Source: Chloroflexota bacterium (lineage in GTDB: Bacteria; Chloroflexota; Limnocylindria; Limnocylindrales; CSP1-4). From it: a stretch of 5,348 nucleotides of DNA. Positions 1 through 4,548 of this stretch are shown here, in pieces. Where the stretch lies: assembly GCA_029858845.1 (NCBI GenBank), contig JAOUEG010000141.1, forward strand, positions 1-5,348. The letters are read 5' to 3'. A program made the position numbers and the translations under genes. The notes under the pieces are model-generated. The model was not told the origin of the DNA and did not search any database. It saw only the letters and a program-made list of their open reading frames with translations. Numbering within the stretch: the stretch's first letter is position 1; every line of letters starts with the position of its first letter.

Positions 1-405
1 GGGCACCTCCGCACTGCCCACGACCGCCTGGTTGCTGATGAGGGTGCCGGCGGGCACGCCGAGGTCGACCCGGAGATCGAACTCGACCACCGCGGTCTGG
101 CCGGGGTTGATCACGCCCGCGCCCGGCGGCGGTGTGAGATCCGACGAGTGGATGGAGATTCCGGCGATGAGAGGGAAGATGCCACCGTCGGGCCGCCCCA
201 CGGGCACGCCGTTCAGCGTCATGGAGTCTTCCTCGTAGCTCGTGTTGGCGGGAACGACGTCCTGCAGGCTGGCGGCGGTCGCTGCGACGCTGCCGCTGTT
301 GTGCACGCTGATCGTGTAGTGGAGCACATCGTCGGGATCGACGATCCCCAGCGTTCCGGCGTCCGCGCCGATCACCACGTCCTTGGCCGCAAAGAGGAGC
401 GGCGA
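1..405 (-). repeat. Second DUF11-type repeat, cut by the window edge (residues 1291 onward)
   Basis: The module starts near LLFAAKDVVIG and shows LHYTISVHNSGS, then DVVPANTSYEEDS, then LISNQAVVGS. These are the same landmarks as the preceding repeat, and a new module junction is reached just before the edge. There is no stop codon, so at least the acidic linker and probably further repeats continue outside the window. Confidence 0.85.
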
Positions 406-3400
406 GATACCCACCACGTCGCGAGTCGGATCGTCCGGCGTGGGGGTTCGCGGATCGTCCGAGGGCTGGTCGGCCACGCCGCCGGCCGGCGCGCTGACGA
501 AGGCCTGGTTCGAGATCACCGTGCCGTCCGCCACTCCCGGGTCGACGATCACGTCGAAGACGATCGTCGCCACGTTGTTCGCGGTCGGAGACGCGTCCGC
601 GCGCATCGCGCCCGGGGTGGGATCCTCGGGCGCGTAGATCGGGATTCCCGCGCTGAGCGGCGAGAGGCCCGAAGGCCCGTCGGCCACCGGCGTGCCATTG
701 AGCGCGGTGCTGCCCGGCACGTAGGTCGTGTTCACCGGGACGTCGTCCCGGAGCACGCTGTCTACGGCGTCGTCCGTGCCGATGTTCTTGACCGTGACGG
801 TGTAGCGCAGCGTCTCGCCCGCGAGCAGCACAGCGGGATCCCCGTCGAGATCGGTCGAGATCTTCTCCACCTGGAAGTCGGGTGCCGATTCGATCAGGAC
901 CTCGGTGGGATCCTCGTCTCCCGTGACGAACGGGTCCGCTGGGCCGTTCACATCGGGATCGTCGCTGTCCGCGAAGGCCGCGCCGTCGATGCGCAGCTCG
1001 GACTGGTTCGCGATGCGCGTGCCGTCGGCGATGACGGAGGCCAGCGTGATCTCGAACTCGATGATCGCGCTGTCGTTCAGGCCCGGGAGGCTCAGGCCGC
1101 GGACGTCGAGGACGCCGGTGCCCTGCGCGCCGCCCGTCCAGTCCGTGTTGCCGGAGTCGGCGCCGGCCGGCGCGCTGATCACCACGAGGGTGCCGGGCTC
1201 GAAGCCGGGCGGGCCGTTCAGCCGATCCAGCTCGTCGAAGACGCTGAGGTTGTCGAGCGGGAAGCTGCTCAGGTTCTCGATGCGCAGCCGGTAGCGGAGC
1301 CGGTCGCCCGGCGCGGCCGTCGTGGCGGGGCTCGCGCCGCGGGTCACGTTGACCACGGTCTTCTCGAAGAGATACCCCGGCAGCGCCACGATCACCGCAT
1401 GCGCATCCTCGTGGTCGAGCAGGCTCGGAGTTCCGTCGCTGAGCACGCGCGTGAAGAGGCGCGCGTCGGCGCCGGTGTCCGGGTCCGACGGATCGGCGCT
1501 GAACCACTCCGTCGCACCGGCGACGTTCGTGAGCACTTCGCCGTCCTGGCTGTCGACGTCGAGCCGGATCTCATAGGTGGCGATCAGGCGCTGATCGGGA
1601 GCGATGGCCGCCGCCGCCGTGAGCATGCGGATGTCGAGCCGGCAGTCGGGCTCGCCGAAGAAGACCACCGAGAAGTCCGTGCCCTCGGCCAGCGGCCCGG
1701 AGACCGGAGTGCTGCCGTTCGCCTCGAAGACCTGCGCGGTCACCGCGCTGGGCGCGGCATCGCAGGTTCCGCCGGTCGCTCCGCTGGGCAGCAGGTCGGT
1801 GAGGGTCAGATTCCAGGCCGTGCCGTCGGCCGTGTTGTGGGCGTCGAGGGTGAAGGTCTCCGGCGTCCCGACCGTGATCTGGGCCGGCCCGCGCTTCTCG
1901 ACCGTCAGCGCATCGGGCCCGACGATCGTCATGGGCTCGCTGGTGCCGGCCGCCCCGATCTGCTGGCTGGCGTTGCTCCCGTTCACCCAGTTGTAGAGGA
2001 AGCGCGCGGTGTTGGTGAAGGGGAGGCCGCTCGCGTTGGTGGGCGTGTCTTCCAGGACGACGCGGATCTCCACGACGATCTGCTCGTTGGCGGGGATGTC
2101 GATGCCGATCGACGGATCCTCGATCACGAGATCCGTGGCGCTGCCCGTATTCACGGGACTCCAGGGCTCGGATCCCGAGATCTTCGCAACCCCGACGAAG
2201 CGGAGGTCCGCGGCGGACGCGGTCAGATCGTCGAGGATCCGCACGTCGTAGATCGGCAGCGGGTACGCGACCTCCGGAACCGTGATCTGGTAGCTGAAGA
2301 CCTCGCCCACCGACGCCGTCGCTTGGGTGTTCTCCTTCCGGAGCGGATCCACGGGTATGGTCGCGACCAGCACCTGCGTCGGGTCCTCGTCGCCCAGCAC
2401 GTCGGGATCGGCCTGGCCGTTGACGTTGGGGTCGTCGCTGTCGGCGAGCTTGACCGTGCCGAGCAGCAGGTCCGCCTGGTTGGTGACGAGCGTGCCGTCG
2501 GCGAGGCCCGAGGCCAGGGTGATGTCGAACTGGACCTGGGCCGCACTGAAGGCGGGAACATCCACGTTGCGGATGTCGAGAATGCCGGCCCCGTTCGTTC
2601 CGCCATTGGGATTGGTATTCGTGGAGTCGGCGCCGGCCGGCACGCTGCCCGGGACGAGGCTGAACGTGCCCGGCTCGAAGACGGCGGACGCGTTGAGCTC
2701 GCCCAGATCGTCGTAGAAGGTGAGGTCGGTCAGCGGGACGTCGGTGGCCTGCAGGCGCAGCGTGTAGCGCAGCGTGTCGCCGGGAGCGGCCGTCGACGCC
2801 GGGCTGATGCCGCTGGTGAGGTTCGCGACGCTCTTCTCGAAGAAGTAGCCGTAGAGCGCCGCCGTGACGGTGTGGGCGTCCTCGTGGTCGAGCACGCCGG
2901 GGGTGCCGTTGGTCAGCGTGCGCGTGTAGCTCAGGCGGTCGGGGTTGCTGCTGTCGCCGTTGAACCACTGGGTCGCCCCGGCGACGTTGGTGAGCGCGGC
3001 GCCGTCCTGACTGTCGGCGTCGAGCTGGGTCCGGTAGGTGAGGATCAGTCGCTCGCTCGAAGCGATTGCCCCGGCTGGCGTGATCATCGTCAGCGTGAGC
3101 TCGCAGGTGGGCGCGGCGCTGTAGCTGAGCGAGAAGTCGGCGCCCGGGAGCAGCGGGCCCTTTCCCGGAACCGGGGTGACGCCGTCCGCCGCGAAGACCT
3201 GCGCGCTCAGGATCTCGGGCGTGGTATTGCACATGCCGCCCGTGGCGCCGTCGGGCAGCCGGTCGAGAAGCGTGACGTTCCAGGCGTCGCCGAGCCCGAT
3301 GTTCTGGACGTCGATGGCGAACTCCCCCCACTGTCCCAGATTCATCGTCAGGCCGAGCGTCGCCGGGCCGGTCTTCGCAACCACGAGGTAGGGCGCGGCG

Positions 3401-4275
3401 ATCGTCAGGGGCTGCGTGATCCCCCACTCGCCCGGCAGGGGCTCGTAGAACACGCCGTCGATGAGCCTCCCGAAGTCCCACTTGGCGGTGTTGACGAACT
3501 GCGTCCCCGGCGTGTTGGTCGGTGTGTCGTCGAGCACCACCTCGATTTCGATGACGATCTGCTCGAAGGCCGGGACGACGGGAGTGACCTCGAAGGTGAG
3601 CAGGCCGCCCACATTGGAGAACGTGTGCTGCACGGGAGCGCCGCTGCCCTGCCAGTAGGCGACGTGACCGAGATACGTGAGATCCACGCCCGTTGCGCCG
3701 AGGTCGTCCCAGATCGTGACGCTGTGCACGTCGTTGGGCGAGCCGCTCGAGTTGATCACATTGCCCGTCGCCGGGTCGAACAGGACCGGGATCGTGAGCG
3801 TGTAGGTGAAGGGCACGCCGATGGCGGCCGTGGCCTGGCCCGCGGGATTCTGCTTGTCGATCTTCTCGACGGGGATCAAGTAGTTCTGACAGCCCTCCTG
3901 GATCGAGGTCGAGGAGCCGTTGGTGAACCAGATCTTGTGGTCCGCGACGGAGTTGCACGCCATCTGGCCGGTGTGTACGACGTTGTCGAAGACGACGAGC
4001 CAGCGTTCGTCGGTCTGGCCGGGCTGCGTGAGGAAGCTGAAGTTGGTGTCCAGCGGATTCGAGGCCGGAAAGTTCCGGATCGTGCAGTTCCGGTCGATCT
4101 TGATCTGGGAGGGCGCGGAGATGCCCGTGAAGCCGTCGAGCACGCCGCCGGGGAATGCGGAGCAATCCTCCGCCTGCGCGGAGAAGGTCGCGCCCAGCAA
4201 CAGCGCGAAGACGAGCAGCGGGATCGACATCCCGCTGCCGGCTGCTCTCGCACTGATCTGATCCCTGCGGATCAT
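1..4275 (-). CDS. Giant secreted DUF11/isopeptide-type repeat surface protein (3' end outside window)
   Basis: The frame is open from ATG at 4275 to the window edge, 1425 codons with no stop. Residues 1-35 look like a Sec signal peptide: a basic N-terminus (MIRR), hydrophobic SIPLLVFALLLGA, and a cleavage site after AQA. An N-terminal module (36-133) carries Cys38, 64, 107 and 129. Two tandem superunits follow (134-639 and 640-1131), then DUF11-type repeats (1132-1290 and 1291 onward). Family hallmarks recur: an early Lys (FFEK, VEK), a mid-repeat DDL or LP.GATGG turn, and an end strand with NTA or NQA. DUF11-type proteins are extracellular, with stacked Ig-like folds, and often act as adhesins, stalks or matrix components. 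The role here is inferred, not shown. The ATG was chosen because GAGGG lies 5 bases upstream and the signal peptide follows; Met16 is a weaker alternative start. Codon use shows the usual high GC at third positions. The C-terminal anchor or sorting signal is outside the window. Expression is probably set by the riboswitch in the leader. Confidence 0.95.
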   Translation of the reverse strand, partial: MIRRDQISARAAGSGMSIPLLVFALLLGATFSAQAEDCSAFPGGVLDGFTGISAPSQIKIDRNCTIRNFPASNPLDTNFSFLTQPGQTDERWLVVFDNVVHTGQMACNSVADHKIWFTNGSSTSIQEGCQNYLIPVEKIDKQNPAGQATAAIGVPFTYTLTIPVLFDPATGNVINSSGSPNDVHSVTIWDDLGATGVDLTYLGHVAYWQGSGAPVQHTFSNVGGLLTFEVTPVVPAFEQIVIEIEVVLDDTPTNTPGTQFVNTAKWDFGRLIDGVFYEPLPGEWGITQPLTIAAPYLVVAKTGPATLGLTMNLGQWGEFAIDVQNIGLGDAWNVTLLDRLPDGATGGMCNTTPEILSAQVFAADGVTPVPGKGPLLPGADFSLSYSAAPTCELTLTMITPAGAIASSERLILTYRTQLDADSQDGAALTNVAGATQWFNGDSSNPDRLSYTRTLTNGTPGVLDHEDAHTVTAALYGYFFEKSVANLTSGISPASTAAPGDTLRYTLRLQATDVPLTDLTFYDDLGELNASAVFEPGTFSLVPGSVPAGADSTNTNPNGGTNGAGILDIRNVDVPAFSAAQVQFDITLASGLADGTLVTNQADLLLGTVKLADSDDPNVNGQADPDVLGDEDPTQVLVATIPVDPLRKENTQATASVGEVFSYQITVPEVAYPLPIYDVRILDDLTASAADLRFVGVAKISGSEPWSPVNTGSATDLVIEDPSIGIDIPANEQIVVEIRVVLEDTPTNASGLPFTNTARFLYNWVNGSNASQQIGAAGTSEPMTIVGPDALTVEKRGPAQITVGTPETFTLDAHNTADGTAWNLTLTDLLPSGATGGTCDAAPSAVTAQVFEANGSTPVSGPLAEGTDFSVVFFGEPDCRLDIRMLTAAAAIAPDQRLIATYEIRLDVDSQDGEVLTNVAGATEWFSADPSDPDTGADARLFTRVLSDGTPSLLDHEDAHAVIVALPGYLFEKTVVNVTRGASPATTAAPGDRLRYRLRIENLSSFPLDNLSVFDELDRLNGPPGFEPGTLVVISAPAGADSGNTDWTGGAQGTGVLDVRGLSLPGLNDSAIIEFEITLASVIADGTRIANQSELRIDGAAFADSDDPDVNGPADPFVTGDEDPTEVLIESAPDFQVEKISTDLDGDPAVLLAGETLRYTVTVKNIGTDDAVDSVLRDDVPVNTTYVPGSTALNGTPVADGPSGLSPLSAGIPIYAPEDPTPGAMRADASPTANNVATIVFDVIVDPGVADGTVISNQAFVSAPAGGVADQPSDDPRTPTPDDPTRDVVGISPLLFAAKDVVIGADAGTLGIVDPDDVLHYTISVHNSGSVAATAASLQDVVPANTSYEEDSMTLNGVPVGRPDGGIFPLIAGISIHSSDLTPPPGAGVINPGQTAVVEFDLRVDLGVPAGTLISNQAVVGSAEVP
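406..882 (-). repeat. DUF11-type repeat (residues 1132-1290)
   Basis: This single module of about 159 residues begins PDFQVEKIS. It continues with LRYTVTVKNIGTDDA, a DDVPVNTTYVPGS segment, then VISNQAFV and an acidic Pro-rich tail with SDDP and PDDPTRDVV. This order (Lys strand, YT.TV.N.G, D..P..T.Y..GS, G..I.NQA.V) is the textbook DUF11 / conserved-repeat pattern. It differs in layout from the three-module superunits before it, so the protein changes architecture at residue 1132. Confidence 0.88.
883..2358 (-). repeat. Superunit 2: three-module coding repeat (residues 640-1131)
   Basis: This is the second tandem copy, about 492 residues, with landmarks about 490 residues after those of superunit 1. 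These are IPVDPLRKEN (640-649), EDTPTN (742-747), FTNTA (753-757), the cysteine pair 838/878, LDHEDAH (953-959), GYLFEK (967-972) and the acidic tail ADSDDPDVNG...GDEDPT (1102-1124). Similarity is partly visible in the DNA, for example the shared 18-base segment GAGTCGGCGCCGGCCGGC on the plus strand near 1155 and 2625, but most codons have diverged. The duplication is therefore old, or selection acts on protein sequence alone. Module A is shorter than in superunit 1, because an insertion next to its first strand (VLFDPATGNVINSSG) is absent. Confidence 0.85.
2359..3876 (-). repeat. Superunit 1: three-module coding repeat (residues 134-639)
   Basis: This is the first of two tandem copies, about 506 residues. 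Module A (134 to about 290) opens with IPVEK and ends near DDTPTN...FVNTA (249-264), resembling isopeptide-type fimbrial D2 domains. Module B (from about 294, YLVVAKTGPA) has the DUF11 turn LPDGATGG and a cysteine pair, Cys349 and Cys391. Module C follows LDHEDAH (462-468) with GYFFEK (476-481), and runs to an acidic tail ADSDDPNVNG...GDEDPT (611-633). All the landmarks recur in order in superunit 2. Confidence 0.85.
3877..4170 (-). other. N-terminal cysteine-containing module (residues 36-133)
   Basis: This stretch of about 98 residues sits between the signal peptide and the first repeat and does not resemble the repeats that follow. It contains four cysteines (38, 64, 107, 129), an even number that would suit two disulfides in an exported protein. 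It includes segments such as DERWLVVFDNV and KIWFTNGSS that look like beta strands. I recall similar N-termini on other large DUF11 proteins but cannot name a domain for it. It may be the exposed tip or a folding cap. Confidence 0.6.
4171..4275 (-). other. Sec signal peptide of the giant repeat protein (residues 1-35)
   Basis: Residues 1-15 form a long n-region with Arg3, Arg4 and Arg10. Residues 17-30 form a hydrophobic core (IPLLVFALLLGA). FSAQA then gives a small-x-small site before Glu36-Asp37-Cys38. There is no lipobox, because Cys38 is preceded by Ala-Glu-Asp, so signal peptidase I cleavage is expected rather than lipidation. The protein is therefore exported across the inner membrane. 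How it crosses the outer membrane cannot be seen here. Confidence 0.85.
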
Positions 4276-4280
4276 GGTTG

Positions 4281-4285
4281 CCCTC
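4281..4285 (-). promoter_or_regulatory. Shine-Dalgarno sequence of the giant repeat gene
   Basis: The minus strand reads GAGGG, five bases (CAACC) and then ATG at 4275. This supports the start choice over Met16, whose upstream bases are a poorer match. Its first three bases lie in the 3' arm of the leader hairpin at 4283-4307. Two CCCTC segments upstream (4327-4323 and 4302-4298) are exact complements of it. Confidence 0.7.
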
Positions 4286-4307
4286 GTTCCACCGACGGAG
4301 GGACGAG
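4283..4307 (-). promoter_or_regulatory. Leader hairpin overlapping the ribosome binding site
   Basis: The RNA would pair CUCGU (4307-4303) with ACGAG (4287-4283). Inside this, after a C-A mismatch, CCUCC pairs with GGUGG around a central U-U mismatch and a 3-base GUC loop. The 3' arm contains the GAG of the Shine-Dalgarno sequence, so folding would hinder ribosome binding. There is no following U-tract, so this is not an intrinsic terminator. It is a plausible translational output element for the riboswitch just upstream. The link between the two is inferred. Confidence 0.55.
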
Positions 4308-4349
4308 CGCATTGCCAGTACAGAGGGAGGCAGCCCGAAGGTTGGCCTG

Positions 4350-4441
4350 GATTCTGGCGGTCCCGCTGTCATGGGCCCGAGGCCTTGTAGACCGGAGACT
4401 TTGCGTCGCCACCTTTCGGTGGGTTTGCCTTTTTCTGAATC
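4350..4441 (-). ncRNA. Cyclic di-GMP-I riboswitch (GEMM-I) aptamer
   Basis: The minus strand shows the family's conserved blocks in order and spacing. GGCAAACC is at 4429-4422. A P2 stem CCACC/GGUGG is capped by a GAAA tetraloop at 4417-4414. GACGCAAAG is at 4407-4399, and CUCCGGUCUA starts the P3 stem. P3 is capped by GGCC-UCG-GGCC, and AUGACAGCGGGACCG is at 4372-4358. A closing P1 helix GAUUC (4441-4437) with GAAUC (4354-4350) delimits the 92-base aptamer. Known family members bind c-di-GMP at the P1/P2/P3 junction, with the GAAA loop docking into P3. The base matching G20 of the Vibrio Vc2 aptamer is G (4429), which favours c-di-GMP over the cyclic AMP-GMP variant. It lies 74 bases before the giant repeat gene and in the same orientation, so it should control that gene. 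Confidence 0.94.
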
Positions 4442-4444
4442 GGT

Positions 4445-4460
4445 TTGAGCCTTGGCTCAA
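4445..4460. promoter_or_regulatory. Perfect inverted repeat just upstream of the riboswitch
   Basis: TTGAGCC-TT-GGCTCAA has two 7-base arms and a 2-base spacer, and sits 3 bases before the P1 helix of the aptamer. It could be an operator near the transcription start. Alternatively it could form a small hairpin (GAGC/GCUC with a short loop) at the end of the upstream mRNA. Neither strand has a T-run after it, so a standard terminator is unlikely. Confidence 0.4.
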
Positions 4461-4464
4461 TATG
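4459..4464 (-). promoter_or_regulatory. Weak -10-like element (CATATT)
   Basis: The minus strand has CATATT, four of six matches to TATAAT, in the most AT-rich part of the intergenic region. It would place a start point within the inverted repeat at about 4452, leaving the whole aptamer in the transcript. No good -35 is seen at the usual spacing, and I saw no sigma-54 pattern. This is a guess at the promoter position. Confidence 0.2.
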
Positions 4465-4486
4465 TCGAACTCGGAATTCGGTTCGA
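4465..4486. promoter_or_regulatory. Spaced inverted repeat TCGAAC-N10-GTTCGA
   Basis: Two exact 6-base arms are separated by 10 bases, a spacing near one helical turn that suits a dimeric DNA-binding protein. A further TCGAA occurs at about 4500-4504. The element lies upstream of the riboswitch where a promoter for the giant gene would be expected. The function is unproven, and short TCGA-rich dyads can occur by chance in such DNA. Confidence 0.3.
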
Positions 4487-4548
4487 TCTCCTCTCGTGTC
4501 GAAATGCGGTGGATGGCGGGTCCGCCCCTGCCGCTGCGAGCCGCGCGC

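Larger units (their letters stand above)
4276..4349 (-). promoter_or_regulatory. Riboswitch expression platform
   Basis: These 74 bases join the aptamer to the start codon. They hold an imperfect hairpin with a UUCG loop (4347-4329), two CCCUC segments complementary to the GAGGG ribosome site, and the RBS-overlapping hairpin. A possible switch is AGGCC (4348-4344), just after P1, which could pair with GGCCU (4384-4380) in P3 when ligand is absent. No stem followed by a U-run is present, so translational control fits better than termination. Whether the ligand turns the gene on or off cannot be read from the sequence. Confidence 0.5.

Noticed and set aside
32..3658. Many plus-strand open frames of 65-130 codons opposite the giant gene
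   Set aside because: They are antisense to a well-supported coding frame, have Ser/Pro/Arg-biased products and show repeated similar peptides only because the underlying gene is repeated.
883..3876. Repeated DNA segments about 1.47 kb apart, considered as a mobile element or recombination repeats
   Set aside because: They lie in frame at matching positions of two protein superunits, so they reflect an internal coding duplication. No transposase, terminal repeats or CRISPR-like spacing is seen.
4329..4347. Hairpin with a UUCG loop in the leader, considered as an intrinsic terminator
   Set aside because: The stem is interrupted by mismatches and a bulge, and is followed by CUCCCUCUG, not a U-tract.
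1571..4372. A 933-codon open frame in another minus-strand frame, overlapping the giant gene
   Set aside because: Its product is a monotonous Arg/His/Gly/Pro-rich string with no signal peptide, no domain and few hydrophobic stretches. It starts inside the riboswitch. The overlapping frame from 4275 carries a signal peptide and clear repeat homology throughout, so this frame is a GC-driven shadow.
4515..4526. GGCGG-AC-CCGCC type inverted repeat shortly after the AgmX-like stop codon, considered as a terminator
   Set aside because: The 5-base arms leave only a 2-base loop and no U-run follows. Such GC dyads are common in this DNA.
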